DNA of 64,000 nt, from positions 37,451 through 101,450 of the forward strand of contig NZ_FNHI01000031.1 in NCBI RefSeq assembly GCF_900103455.1. The letters are read 5' to 3'. The position numbers were made by a program, and so were the translations under genes. Within the stretch, counting starts at the first letter, position 1; each line of letters opens with the position of its first letter. The notes below the pieces were generated by a model. The model saw nothing but the letters and a program-made list of their open reading frames with translations. It did not search any database and was not told where the DNA came from. The stretch is from Streptomyces wuyuanensis. Its GTDB lineage: Bacteria > Actinomycetota > Actinomycetes > Streptomycetales > Streptomycetaceae. Of the stretch, positions 17,711 through 26,832 are shown one piece after another.

Positions 17711-20473
17711 TCAGGGGCAGGGATGCTCCTTGCCCTTCGGGCCCCACCTGGTGCGTTCGTCGCCACGGGCGACCGTGCCGCACAGCAGCTCCGTCACGGG
17801 CTCGCCGTCCCGGCCCCGCAGCACCGCGAGGAGCTTGCCCTCCGTCAGCCGTCCGCCGCTCGCCACGCCGTGTGCGTCGATGTGGCCCGTGGCGCCGTCG
17901 AAACCGCCGCCGCCCAGGCCCTGGTAGAGCACGCCCTGCACCAGCCCGCGGTCCAGGCGGTCGTCATGGCCGCCGGTGGTGCGCCAGGCCTGATCTATGC
18001 CCTCGGCGAGGTAGCGCAACGCGTCCCAGGCGAGCGCGACATGGCCGTCCTCGCGCATGGCCCTGTTCCTGGCGCTGCGGTCGCCGCCGTACGCACGGTC
18101 GTACGCGGCGAGGAAGGCCGCCGCCTCCGGGCTCTCCGCCGCCAGCGTGGGTGCGTAGCCGTGCGAGACGTAGAAGAGGGACAGTCCCTTGAAATGGTCC
18201 CAGGGACGCTGGTCGTCCGTGAGGGCGTTGGTGACGTCGTCTCCCGCGAGCACGCTGATCTTCGGGCAGCCGCCGGACATGTGGGAGATCTCGGCCAGGA
18301 ACAGCTGGAACTGGCTGGCCCGTGCGGACCACACCACCGCCGTCCGCGGTTCCTCACTCACCGCACGGCACACCTCACGGGCCAGGTCCTCGACGGTCGG
18401 GATCGGCCGGCCGCCGAGTGCGCCCGGTATCGGGTCCGGCTCCGGCGCGTCGGTGGGTGTGTAGAGCAGGACGTCCGTGCGCCCCGCTCCGTATGCCGCG
18501 CGGAAGGAGGCGGCCAGGCTGTTGCTGTAGGCGTCGGTGGCGTCGGCGACCAGACTCACCCGGCGCACCGGCCGGCCGCCCTCGGTGATCCCGGCGCCGG
18601 AGGCGAACGCGGCCATCAGCTCGGCGGCCCGCGCGTCCGTCGCTGCCGTCTGGTAGTAGTGCGTGCCCTGCCGCAGGAGTTCGTCGGCGGTGCCCGAAGT
18701 GCCGACCATCGGGATGCCTGCCTTGTCGAGGATGCGCATGGCCTCGTACGTCTTGCGGCGGCTCTGGCCGAAACCGACGACACCCGCGATGGTCGGGTCG
18801 CTCGCGGCGAGCTCCGCGATCCGCTCGGCGACGGCGGGCGCGTCCTTGAAACGGTCACCGGCATTGGCGGCGAGCACCCGCAGCGGGACGCGTTCGCCGG
18901 AGCGCAGTGCCTGCGCGTTGATGTGCCGCTGAGCCACCGCGATGCCCCTCAACTCGGCCAGCGTGCCCCCGCGCACGGGGTCCTCGGCGTCCTTTCCTCC
19001 CGTGAGCGGGCCGAAGTAGACGACGGTGCGGCGTCCGGGGCGCGGGTCGTCGGCGGGCCGGCCGGCGAGTTCCTCGTCGACCTCCTCGTTCTGTCGCTCG
19101 ATCTGCTCCAGCACGGCCTGTACGGCCTGCTCGCTCGGCCCCTTGCCGAAGCCCGCGGAGCCTTCGCCGACCCCGACGCACTGCCCGTCGGTGCCGAGGA
19201 AGGTGGAGCCCTGGCAGGGGTCGTCCTCCTCGCCGTTCCACGTGCCGGGCACGAGGACGAAGCCGGCGGCGACCACGACGGCGAGCGCCGCCGCGCCGAG
19301 CGCCCCGGCCACCTCGGCACCGGGACCCCAGCGCGGCGACGGCGTCACCAGCGTCGGCCAGCGGCCCAGCCAGTACACCGCGGCCTGATCCTCCTCGGGC
19401 CCCTCGGCGACCGGCACGACGATGCCGGTCGGCTGGTCCGGCAGCATCCCGCGACGCTCGATGTTGATCAACTCGGCGCCGGCCTGGGCGAGGCCCGTGG
19501 CGTGGATGTCGGGGATGCGCGCGGCCAGCGAACGTACGCCGCCCGCCACCGCGAACACCGACGTGCAGCGCAGGTCGTCCACGGCGGACCGCAGCTCGCG
19601 CAGGAAACGCTGGACGCGCGAGTCCTCGTGGCCCGCCTCGTCGAAGAGCAGCACGAAGCGGGTGGTGCGCCGGCGGCGCCACGGGTTGAGGAAGCGGGTC
19701 CGGCATGCCCGGTCGAGGTCTGAGAGCACGGCCTGCATGAGCACCCGGTCCATGCGCTCGGGCTCGTCGACGAGCTCGCCCTGGACGAGGTCGAGAGCGG
19801 AGCGGAAGAAGTCGGTGGGCGGGCTGCCCTGCTGCTGGCGCACCCAGCGTGCGTACCAGCGGGGGTTGCGGGGCTTCCCGAGCATGCGGCGGTTCGCCCG
19901 GCGTCCGTAGAGGGCCCGCGGCAGGCGCTGGAAGAGCGGGCCCGCGACGAAGTTCCACAGCAGTTCCAGGAGCGTGCCGCCGTTGGCCTGGTCACGGCCG
20001 CCGAGCCACCACAGGACCTGGGCCAGGGGCGACCATTGGCGATGCTGTGCGTAGCAGTGGTTGCGCAGTTCCGTGTGGCGGCGCTCCATGAGCCCGTCGA
20101 GGGCGGGGGCGGTGACGACGGAGCGCAGTAACCGGTAGCTGTGTAGGTGCAGTTCGCCCGTGCCCGGCGGCATGGTCTCCCTGAGCTGGTTCGTGAGCAG
20201 CTCGAAGAGGTGCAGCGGCGGCGGGTCGGCGCCGTCCGGGATCTGCGGGATGTGCGCATGCGGGGCGAGCACCTCGCTGCGGCCGCGCATCCGCGAGCGG
20301 AGCCCTGCGACTATCCGGCGACCCGCGTCGCCGCCGTCCGGCTCATGGAGCAGGACGACCGGCACTCTGCTGCGGCTGCGCCGTGACTGCACCACCAGCT
20401 TGTCGAACGCGTCGACGAAACGATCGACGCCGGGATAGGCCGGAATGCGGCTCTGAGGATCCCCCGTGCTCAT
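17711..20473 (-). CDS. One-pass membrane protein: cytoplasmic NTPase-like domain plus extracellular solute-binding domain
   Basis: This 920-residue chimera starts at the ATG at 20473 (MSTGDPQSRIPAYPG) behind a G-rich ribosome site. Residues 1-385 look like a STAND/AAA-type NTPase. The degenerate P-loop position is VPVVLLHEPDGGDAGRRIV, which lacks the GKS/T, and the Walker B is RFVLLFDEAGHED. A single hydrophobic segment follows at about 388-410 (AGALGAAALAVVVAAGFVLV). Residues about 490-900 form a type I periplasmic-binding fold of the branched-chain amino-acid receptor class (VVYFGPLTGG, AGVVGFGQSRRKTYEAM, AGIPMVGTSGTADELL). No ABC permease or ATPase is adjacent, so a sensing role is more likely than transport. 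Ligand and output are unknown. Confidence 0.82.
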   Translation of the reverse strand: MSTGDPQSRIPAYPGVDRFVDAFDKLVVQSRRSRSRVPVVLLHEPDGGDAGRRIVAGLRSRMRGRSEVLAPHAHIPQIPDGADPPPLHLFELLTNQLRETMPPGTGELHLHSYRLLRSVVTAPALDGLMERRHTELRNHCYAQHRQWSPLAQVLWWLGGRDQANGGTLLELLWNFVAGPLFQRLPRALYGRRANRRMLGKPRNPRWYARWVRQQQGSPPTDFFRSALDLVQGELVDEPERMDRVLMQAVLSDLDRACRTRFLNPWRRRRTTRFVLLFDEAGHEDSRVQRFLRELRSAVDDLRCTSVFAVAGGVRSLAARIPDIHATGLAQAGAELINIERRGMLPDQPTGIVVPVAEGPEEDQAAVYWLGRWPTLVTPSPRWGPGAEVAGALGAAALAVVVAAGFVLVPGTWNGEEDDPCQGSTFLGTDGQCVGVGEGSAGFGKGPSEQAVQAVLEQIERQNEEVDEELAGRPADDPRPGRRTVVYFGPLTGGKDAEDPVRGGTLAELRGIAVAQRHINAQALRSGERVPLRVLAANAGDRFKDAPAVAERIAELAASDPTIAGVVGFGQSRRKTYEAMRILDKAGIPMVGTSGTADELLRQGTHYYQTAATDARAAELMAAFASGAGITEGGRPVRRVSLVADATDAYSNSLAASFRAAYGAGRTDVLLYTPTDAPEPDPIPGALGGRPIPTVEDLAREVCRAVSEEPRTAVVWSARASQFQLFLAEISHMSGGCPKISVLAGDDVTNALTDDQRPWDHFKGLSLFYVSHGYAPTLAAESPEAAAFLAAYDRAYGGDRSARNRAMREDGHVALAWDALRYLAEGIDQAWRTTGGHDDRLDRGLVQGVLYQGLGGGGFDGATGHIDAHGVASGGRLTEGKLLAVLRGRDGEPVTELLCGTVARGDERTRWGPKGKEHPCP

Positions 20474-20960
20474 GTGCAGCCCCCTTCGTCTCCCCCGGGA
20501 TACAGCTCTGCCATCGGTCAACCGGTCCACATGTGGGCAGAGTTAATCATCCGTCACTGACAGTCGGGCCGGGATCCGTCCGGCAAATGATCTTCATGTG
20601 GTTCGCGGAGCCGGAGGAAGAGTGACACGGCCCCAAAGACCTGCCCGGCGGCAGCGGCCGGCCGGCGCGTTGGTCGCCCCCGACAGCGAAGCTCCGAGTG
20701 GAGGCGTGACCGTGCCCGGGATGACGGTGCCTGCGCCGGCGGTCTGGAGCGTGTTGCGACAGCGGCTCCGTCCGCCCGCATGGCGGGGGCTCGGCGTCTG
20801 GTGCGTGCGAGCAAGGCGGGGGATCATCCTCGTCCTGGACGCACTCGGATGACTCCGACGACTTCACACACCGATGATCACCGGTGGCCGCGGCCCTTCC
20901 CGGACCAGCCCCAGAGCCTCGGCAAAGTCGCGTGATGTCTGGTTCTGAGAGGATCGCAGC
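20474..20960. other. Divergent promoter region, no gene recognised
   Basis: The interval separates the minus-strand NTPase-receptor gene from the plus-strand gene at 20961. Open frames are present in both directions but none has a supported start or recognisable domain. Confidence 0.6.
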
Positions 20961-21467
20961 GTGTTCAACTTCGGGATCGAAAGCTACCGGCCTCAATGGC
21001 TGAACGGTCGCTCCGCGGTCGTGGCAGGCCATGGTTGGCAACTGCGTGCGTTCGTCGGCCGTCCGTTGACCCATGTCTGGCTGGTCTGGGACGTTCAGGA
21101 CGACGAGTGGTTCTCCGACTGCCCGGTCCTGCTCGACTTCAGGGGAGAACAGGTTGAGATCAACCACCAAAGGCTCGACGACCTCTCGATCACCTGGAAC
21201 ACGGTGGTCCCCCACCAGCCGGTCCTGTGGGCCGACTTCGATCTCCAGTGGCGCCACGACATGCGCGCCGAACTGCACGCCCTCCAGGGCCAGACCCTTC
21301 AGGACGTAGAGCTCCTCGAGTGGACCGGGAGCGACATGGCCCAGGGCGCAGTCGCCGTCAGCTTCCGCTTCCCGCACAGCCAACTGACGATCGCCAACGC
21401 CCTCGACGAGAATGGGCTGGCCTTCGGGCCACCAGAGTCGCACTACCGGCGTCACTCACTGCGCTGA
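20961..21467 (+). CDS. Hypothetical protein
   Basis: This 168-residue soluble protein starts with GTG at 20961, 8-10 bases after GAGAGGA. It is tryptophan-rich with alternating hydrophobic pattern suggesting a beta fold: HVWLVWDVQDDEWFSDCPV, LDFRGEQVEINH, ITWNTVVPHQPVLWADFDL and GAVAVSFRFPHSQLTIANALD. No signal peptide or membrane segment is present and I recognise no family. It sits in a run of small solitary proteins (next genes at 21654 and 22241), one of which is a SUKH protein. An immunity-type role is possible, but this is inferred only from that context. Confidence 0.72.
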   Translation: MFNFGIESYRPQWLNGRSAVVAGHGWQLRAFVGRPLTHVWLVWDVQDDEWFSDCPVLLDFRGEQVEINHQRLDDLSITWNTVVPHQPVLWADFDLQWRHDMRAELHALQGQTLQDVELLEWTGSDMAQGAVAVSFRFPHSQLTIANALDENGLAFGPPESHYRRHSLR

Positions 21468-21653
21468 AGTACCCGGCCCTAAACCGGGCACCCTCACGCA
21501 TGTCGAGGCCGTGGGCCCGGCCTCGATCGGCAGACACGATCTACGGCTGGAGTGTCAAGCCCTGCCTCCCTGGTGAAGAAGCCGCCCAACTGAAACGGAA
21601 GGTTCGGCGAACGGAGGGGAGTGCTCGCCTACTGTCGGCGTGGAGGCAAACAC

Positions 21654-22058
21654 GTGTCCTGGCCGTCTGTGATCATCCTTGTGCCCGCGGAGCGACGACC
21701 GTCGCTCGAAGAGCGAATCCGTGGCTTTGAGCTCGTGCCGGATTCCGTGATGGGTGACGAAAGGCTGCACTGGCACGGGTACTCGTACTCCCTGGACCTC
21801 TCGGGCGGGATCCTGGCGGACTACGAGCCGGACGAGCTCGGGCAAGTGACGGCCTCGATCGGCGAACCGTACGCGTTCTACGTGTCGTGCCAGTCCATGG
21901 ACGCAGCCCGGGCGTTCCTCCGCGACGTCCTTCCTGGTGTCGACGGGCTCGTCGACACCAACCACTTCGAGATCCTGCAGGCGAGCAGGTTCCTCACACT
22001 GCTGGACAGTCATCCCAGTTGGGACTGGCGCCGCCAACCGAGCACGGACCCTCAGTAG
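21654..22058 (+). CDS. Hypothetical protein
   Basis: This 134-residue soluble protein starts at GTG 21654 (MSWPSVIILVPAERRPS) with GGAGG about 8 bases upstream; an in-frame GTG at 21621 has its ribosome site too close. Recognisable stretches are RIRGFELVPDSVMGDERLHW, GGILADYEPDELGQV, AFYVSCQSMDAARAFLRDVL and DTNHFEILQASRFLTLLD. No domain family was recognised. Together with the previous gene and the SUKH gene it forms a group of small proteins lacking any toxin-like partner. Confidence 0.72.
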   Translation: MSWPSVIILVPAERRPSLEERIRGFELVPDSVMGDERLHWHGYSYSLDLSGGILADYEPDELGQVTASIGEPYAFYVSCQSMDAARAFLRDVLPGVDGLVDTNHFEILQASRFLTLLDSHPSWDWRRQPSTDPQ

Positions 22059-22240
22059 GCAGGATCACCTCAGCATCCGTCGCCTGCGGGACCGGATCAG
22101 GATGGCAGCGAGGTGCAACGCGGCCCGATACCCACGGTCGCCCGAGAGGACCGGTTCGGCCGGCATCAAGGCTCGATCCGGTTTCACTTCGCATCAGTGT
22201 CACTGACCGAACAGACACATCCGATCGACTGACCCACCGA

Positions 22241-22861
22241 TCAAAGAGACACGCTCTCAGCCTGGCTGTTGGGCTGTGCGCCTGAGTGCAGCCGGCTCGC
22301 AGCCTGGTCCCATGGCCGGGGCTCTACCAGGTCGTCCCTGTCGATGGCGTCCTCCTCGAACCAGCCCGTCCCCGCGAGCCATGTCCCCAGCCACGCTGCG
22401 AGGCCGGCAGAGTCGAGGAACCAGCACTGCTCCCAGGATCCGCCGTTGTACGGGTTCGGCTCGAAGAGCAGGACCTGACCGTCCGCACTGAGACAGTCGA
22501 CGCCTGCATACATGGCGCAGCCCCAGGTCAGGATCGGAACGACACCTTCGGGCCACTCGGGGTACTCCGCTCCGAGGGACGCCTCACGTCGCGTCATGTA
22601 TTCGCCCACGACGCTGGAGCCCGGACCGTGAAGTGGCAGCAGTCGGTAGTCAGGCCCGAAGCCACCGTCGGCCACCTCGCGATACAGGCGAACAAGCAGG
22701 GGATGCAGCGCGAAACCCAGTAGCCCCTCGGCCTCCGAGATCTGGGCATCGTCGACGGGCTCGGGAAGGTCCTTGCTGTCCGACGCGGCCCGGAGGGCAA
22801 CGCGTTTCACGAGGTCATCAATGTCGGTCACGACCATTATGCTGTCAGAGGGCACTGACAT
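22241..22861 (-). CDS. SMI1/KNR4 (SUKH) family protein
   Basis: This protein of up to 206 residues has the SUKH pattern. An N-terminal helix pair contains QISEAEGLLGFALHPLLVRLY, followed by EVADGGFGPDYRLLPL and a C-terminal part with VVPILTWGCAMYAGVDCLS, GQVLLFEPNP and AAWLGTWLAG. SUKH proteins are common immunity proteins against contact-dependent and polymorphic toxins. No toxin gene is adjacent, so it may be an orphan immunity gene or a housekeeping member. The ATG at 22861 is the longest start; ATG 22837 (MVVTDIDDLVKR) is equally possible, since neither has a clear ribosome site. Confidence 0.82.
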   Translation of the reverse strand: MSVPSDSIMVVTDIDDLVKRVALRAASDSKDLPEPVDDAQISEAEGLLGFALHPLLVRLYREVADGGFGPDYRLLPLHGPGSSVVGEYMTRREASLGAEYPEWPEGVVPILTWGCAMYAGVDCLSADGQVLLFEPNPYNGGSWEQCWFLDSAGLAAWLGTWLAGTGWFEEDAIDRDDLVEPRPWDQAASRLHSGAQPNSQAESVSL

Positions 22862-23303
22862 GTCGACGGCGCCAAGCGACCTCGTCGCCCGCTCGCCGGA
22901 GCCGAGCGTGTGGATGGGTCGGCGAGATCGACGTACTCAAGGTCGGCCTCGCCCGCGCCGGGGTCAACCTCGCCCGGATCGACCGGCGTTCCCAGCGACG
23001 AACCGTCGCAGGAATTCATGCTGCGAGTGTGGGTGATCGAACGCCTCGGTCCCCGAAGACGGGAATGCCAACGGGAGTCCGGAGGCATTGGGCACCGACA
23101 CGCTCGCAGCCCTGGCGATGTCGCCATCAGAAGCTGCGGCCCTCGCCACCGACTGGCCTGAGCTTCCCTTCGAACAGACCCGTGAGCTGTGGCGGCACAA
23201 GAACCCGACAGCCCACCTGGAGCGGCTCATCGGCCACCTGCAGCCCGGCCCGACGCGCGGCCGGCTTCTTCCCTGGATCGAGACGCGCCGACACCGGCAC
23301 TGA
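22860..23303 (+). pseudogene. Decayed unidentified gene in shifting frames
   Basis: A plus-strand ATG at 22860, 7 bases after GAGGG, begins MSTAPSDLVARSPEPSVWMG. Coding-like sequence then moves to a second frame (EIDVLKVGLARAGVNLARID), a third (EFMLRVWVIERLG), and finally ALGTDTLAALAMSPSEAAAL followed by ATDWPELPFEQTRELWRHKN up to 23303. Third codon positions are strongly GC in each piece, which supports a former gene broken by several frameshifts. No family was recognised. The last piece alone could be a 71-residue ORF from 23088. Confidence 0.35.
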
Positions 23304-23407
23304 TCGGCATCGGCTGAACTTCACCACCCTGGGTCGAAGTTCAGAGAATGCGGCCTGCACGTCTACTGCTGCCGGCCCGGGCTGAAGGAACCGGCAGGGC
23401 TGCCGGA

Positions 23408-23959
23408 TCACCGGACCGAGCGCGCACCGACGCGGACCAGCACGTCGTCGGCCAGTTCCTGAGGTCTCAGCTCACCGTCCAGGAACACGGTGTCACCGGG
23501 CAGCGAGTCCTCTGCGGCAATACACGACTCGATCTTGGACTTACACCACCTGCGGACCCGCTCATCCTGCTCGGGGTCATCCGGAGTGAAGCTCCGCCCG
23601 TCGATCCGCTCCACAAGCACATCCTCGGGGACCTTGAGGAAGAAGTGCTGCGTAGTGATTCCCACGTCCTTCAGCGCACCGAAGATCTCCTCGACATAGC
23701 CGGGGTCGACCAGCGTCATGGGCACCAGGACGGGCCGCTGATACTCCTCGACAAGCCCCACGGCCAGGTTCGCGACCTGTCGCCTCCACAGCCGCAGATC
23801 CTGAAAATCGCCGGTCGGGACCTCCACGATCTCGCGCAGCACATACCCGACCATCTCCGGGTCGTAGACCAGCGCCTCGGGCCAGCGCGAACGTACTTCG
23901 TCCACCAGAGTGCTCTTCCCGCTGCCGAACGCGCCGTTCACCCAGACGATCACAGACAT
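23408..23959 (-). CDS. P-loop ATPase, TmrB/kinase-like
   Basis: This 183-residue cytoplasmic protein starts at ATG 23959 (MSVIVWVNGAFGSGKSTLVD) right after a GGGGAG site. Walker A is NGAFGSGKST at residues 9-18. The following VYDPEMVGYVLREIVEVP, PVLVPMTLVDPGYVEEI and FFLKVPEDVLVERIDGR match small AAA_33/TmrB-like ATPases, a group that includes tunicamycin-resistance and nucleoside-kinase-like proteins. The C-terminal region holds basic and acidic helices (RRWCKSKIESCIAAED). Substrate is unknown. The longer reading frame starting at 24064 has no family support. The gap 23960-24244 shows no gene. Confidence 0.85.
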   Translation of the reverse strand: MSVIVWVNGAFGSGKSTLVDEVRSRWPEALVYDPEMVGYVLREIVEVPTGDFQDLRLWRRQVANLAVGLVEEYQRPVLVPMTLVDPGYVEEIFGALKDVGITTQHFFLKVPEDVLVERIDGRSFTPDDPEQDERVRRWCKSKIESCIAAEDSLPGDTVFLDGELRPQELADDVLVRVGARSVR

Positions 23960-24244
23960 CTCCCCGTCGATGGATACCCCGCTGGGCACACCCGCCCCTG
24001 AACGACATGCGACACGAGGGTAGGGCCAAATCCTCCTGGTCGGGTTCCGGCCGGAGGAGCGCAAGCCGGCCGAGTCGCGCGCGACCGACCGGCTCGGGTG
24101 TGTTGTCGGTGATCACGACCGTACCCGGCCCCCGTGGTCCCCCCGCCATCCGGCCGGGGCGTGCACCGCGCGAGTTTCCACGCCCTCTCCGCCACCCCGT
24201 TCCTCGTCCCCCGCCCGCCGCCGTCCCCGCCACCGGCCGCACCG

Positions 24245-25471
24245 TCAGGTCGGCGAATCCGAGGCGCGCCCGTGCCCCGCCGGGCGGGTGGCGTCCGCGA
24301 CGTCCGCGAGCAGGCCGTAGTACTCCGCCGGCCGCCGGTCGAAGTCGGCTGCGGCGGCCAGTGCGGTGGGCTCGCCGTCCGGCCCGCGCAGCAGGTCGAC
24401 CGATGCCTGCGCGAACCGCTCCGCGGCACGGTCCTTCACGGACTCGTCGAGCAGAAGCCGCAGTTCGGCGACTGCGGCCGACGCACGACGGCGCTGCTCC
24501 GGACCTGCGCGCAACATCCTCAGGTGCCCGCCCGCAGGTGCCGCCTCGGCCAGCAGGGGCTCCAGCCGCACGGCCAGGTCCATGCCCGCCGCCGCCGCGG
24601 CGCCTGCGCCCGGGCCCGCCTCCACCAGCACCCGCAGAGCGCCGAGCAGCGCCGCCGGCTCCGGCGCGTCCGCGTCCAGACGGACCGCCACGTCCTCGCC
24701 CACCTCGTCGGCGATCAGCCGCGCGGCGGCCACGGCCACCGCGGCCGTGCGGCGGCCCACACCGAGGGGCACCAGGCCACCCTCGCGGGCGTCGAGCACG
24801 GTCCGCACGCCGCCCTTCGCCAGCCGCCCCGCGCGAAGCGGTCCGGCCTCGGTGCGCTCCAGCCGGGCGAGCGGAATCCGGCCCAGCTCCGCGTCCACCG
24901 ACGCTCTGTGCAACGGGGCCCATGCCGTGCGCACCGCGTCGACGGCCCGCTCGTGGTCGTGCGCCACGGACACGACGGCCTCCCTGAGCAGCGTCGCCCG
25001 GCGGAACACATCCGGCCGGGCGCCGCCGACCCGGTACAGCGCGCGCACGTTCCCACCGACGAAGTCGACGAAGCCGACGACCGTCAGGAGCAGCCCGCCG
25101 GCGAGGGTTGCCTCGGAGAGCCGGGTCTGCCGGTCTCACGCCGGGACGTCGTCCTCCAGGGAGTACAGCTCGCCCCTGCCGGGCCCGTCGGCGATCACGA
25201 ACCCGGTGTCCCAGCCCAGGCGGGAATCCGGGTCGTAGTTGGGTGCTTTCAGGATCGGGTCCCGTCCGGCATCGCATCGGTACGGTGCCTCACGCTCGCC
25301 GCTGCCGTAGGGATCCGTCCACCGGCCGGTGCACGTGCCGTCGGGCGCCTCCTCGAGCACGGTCAGGTCCACCTGCCTGAGTTCGGGAAAGCCCGGCGCG
25401 ATCATGAAAAGGCCCAGCGAGCACCCGATCAGCACCAGGACGAGCGCCAACAACCACCGGAAAAGGGGCAC
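24245..25471 (-). pseudogene. Membrane protein gene interrupted by an in-frame TGA
   Basis: The GTG at 25471 begins VPLFRWLLALVLVLIGC, a membrane anchor, followed by an outside domain with two cysteines (TCTGRWTDPYG, YRCDAGRD) that ends ELYSLEDDVPA at TGA 25138-25136. The same frame then continues open for 297 codons: DRQTRLSEATLAGGLLLTVV, GFVDFVGGNVRALYR, and a long Ala/Leu/Glu-rich helical region ending at 24245. The 29 codons after the TGA have GC at 27 third positions and encode a second membrane helix. No ATG or GTG occurs between the TGA and a GTG at 25048. This suggests one 408-residue two-pass protein broken by a CGA-to-TGA change. The alternative is two separate genes, 25136-25471 and 24245-25048. 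No family was recognised. Confidence 0.55.
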
Positions 25472-25779
25472 GTGCCTCAACCGGGACCTCCCTGACCCAT
25501 CGCCGGCAGGACGTCGTACACGGTCAGCGTCGTGGACCCCGCGCCGTGCATCAAGAGCCGACCCGGGCAGTCGCGCGGCCCTTCGCCTCCCGGCCCCGGC
25601 AGTCGCCGGGCACGAGGCGCACGGCGCCCAGGCCGGTGCAGCAGGCGTCCGGCACGGCGGTGGGCGGACCGGGCGGGAGCGCCCGGCCGGCCCCCACGAC
25701 CGCCTTCCGCACCGATGCGGTCCGGGGGCGCGCCGGACATCCCCGAGGCGTGCCGCGTCCCCACCCTCGAACACACTTA
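25472..25779 (-). other. Degenerate coding-like stretch upstream of the interrupted gene
   Basis: Two minus-strand frames contain protein-like pieces that would join through a one-base shift near 25560: DACCTGLGAVRLVPGDC followed by GRATARVG, and LLMHGAGSTTLTVYDVLPAM ending at TGA 25477, six bases before the next gene's GTG. A decayed short secreted or Cys-containing protein is possible. No family was recognised. Confidence 0.25.
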
Positions 25780-25793
25780 GTGACCTGTGTCAC
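25780..25793. promoter_or_regulatory. Candidate Crp-like site
   Basis: GTGACCTGTGTCAC is a 5-4-5 inverted repeat and fits the GTG-N6-GNCAC pattern reported for Streptomyces Crp. It lies 122 bases before the lipoprotein gene that opens the export operon. Binding is inferred from the pattern only. Confidence 0.35.
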
Positions 25794-25849
25794 ATCTCGC
25801 GGGGAGGGTCTGCCCTGAGCGGGGGCCCACCGGGTTGTGGAGGTCGACG

Positions 25850-25864
25850 GGGGTGATTCACCCC
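25850..25864. promoter_or_regulatory. Perfect 7-1-7 palindrome before the export operon
   Basis: GGGGTGA and TCACCCC flank a single T, 51 bases upstream of the lipoprotein start. Position and symmetry suggest an operator; no regulator is assigned. Confidence 0.4.
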
Positions 25865-25914
25865 ACGGCCATGTCCGATCGACACATTGGAATGATGTGA
25901 CCTCCCTTCCCACA

Positions 25915-26832
25915 ATGCGCGGTGCCCTGCCGGTCGCCGCCGCGGCCGGTGTGCTGCTGCTCGCCGGGTGCTCCCAGAGCGATGGGCAATCCGCCGTACC
26001 CGGGGCCTCCGCCGGTGGCTCGTCGGCAACGGCAGCCGCCCCGAACGGCCTGCTGACGGTCCCTCATGACGCCGACGAGGAGACGAGGAAGCAGTACCTG
26101 TACCAGAACGCCATCGCCGGATGCATGCGCGCGCAGGGCTTCGCCTACACCCCGCACGTGGAGGACGCCGGCGACGTCACACCGCTCCCGATCGACGGGC
26201 AGGACTACAAGCTGTCGAAGGAGTACCGGGGGAAGTACGGGTACGGCTTCTCGTACGCCCGGGTCGTCTATCCCCACGACCCCAACGTCATCGGCTCGGA
26301 GACCACCACGGACGACGAGCATCCCAATGCGGCGTATCGGGAGGCGCTCGCCCCGGCCCAGCAGCGGGCCTACGACAAGGCGATGGGCGAGTGGCGGGTG
26401 GAGGACGGCAAGAAGCTGGAGTCCCCGGGCTGCCGGAGGGCCGCGGACGTGAAGGCGTACGGCCCGGAGAAGCCCAAGGCTGAACGCGACCGCGAGCAGG
26501 AGGCCGCCAAGGCCGCGGACCGCGCGGCGCAGCAGGCCCTCGACGGGGACCCGCAGTTGGTCTCGCTGGCGCAGGACTACGCCTCCTGCCTCCGCGCCGA
26601 GGGGATCACCGTCACCACCACGCAGCCGACCTCGATCTCGGACATGGTGAAGTTCCAGGTCAACAACCAGGCACCGGCGGACGGCTGGGAAAACCTGGAC
26701 AAGGAGACCGCCAGGACCAAGCTCGCCCAGGAGATCGGTACTGCCCTCAAGGACCTGGAGTGCGGCAAGAAGTTCCGGGCCGCGTACTTCCCGAAGCTGG
26801 CCGAGAACCCGTTCGTCGGAGCCGGCGGATGA
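25915..26832 (+). CDS. Lipoprotein of a MacB-like export operon
   Basis: This 305-residue predicted lipoprotein has a signal peptide MRGALPVAAAAGVLLLAGCS, with lipobox cysteine at residue 19. The mature part has a Ser/Ala-rich linker and then a mostly helical, charged domain with conserved-looking cysteines in IAGCMRAQGF, SPGCRRAAD, YASCLRAEGI and DLECGKKF. The cysteine spacing around CMRAQGF and CLRAEGI suggests an internal duplication. No named domain was recognised. Its stop overlaps the start of the adaptor gene (ATGA), so it belongs to the transporter unit and may act as an extracellular partner. An alternative GTG start at 25897 adds six residues; neither start has a strong ribosome site. 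Confidence 0.85.
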   Translation: MRGALPVAAAAGVLLLAGCSQSDGQSAVPGASAGGSSATAAAPNGLLTVPHDADEETRKQYLYQNAIAGCMRAQGFAYTPHVEDAGDVTPLPIDGQDYKLSKEYRGKYGYGFSYARVVYPHDPNVIGSETTTDDEHPNAAYREALAPAQQRAYDKAMGEWRVEDGKKLESPGCRRAADVKAYGPEKPKAERDREQEAAKAADRAAQQALDGDPQLVSLAQDYASCLRAEGITVTTTQPTSISDMVKFQVNNQAPADGWENLDKETARTKLAQEIGTALKDLECGKKFRAAYFPKLAENPFVGAGG

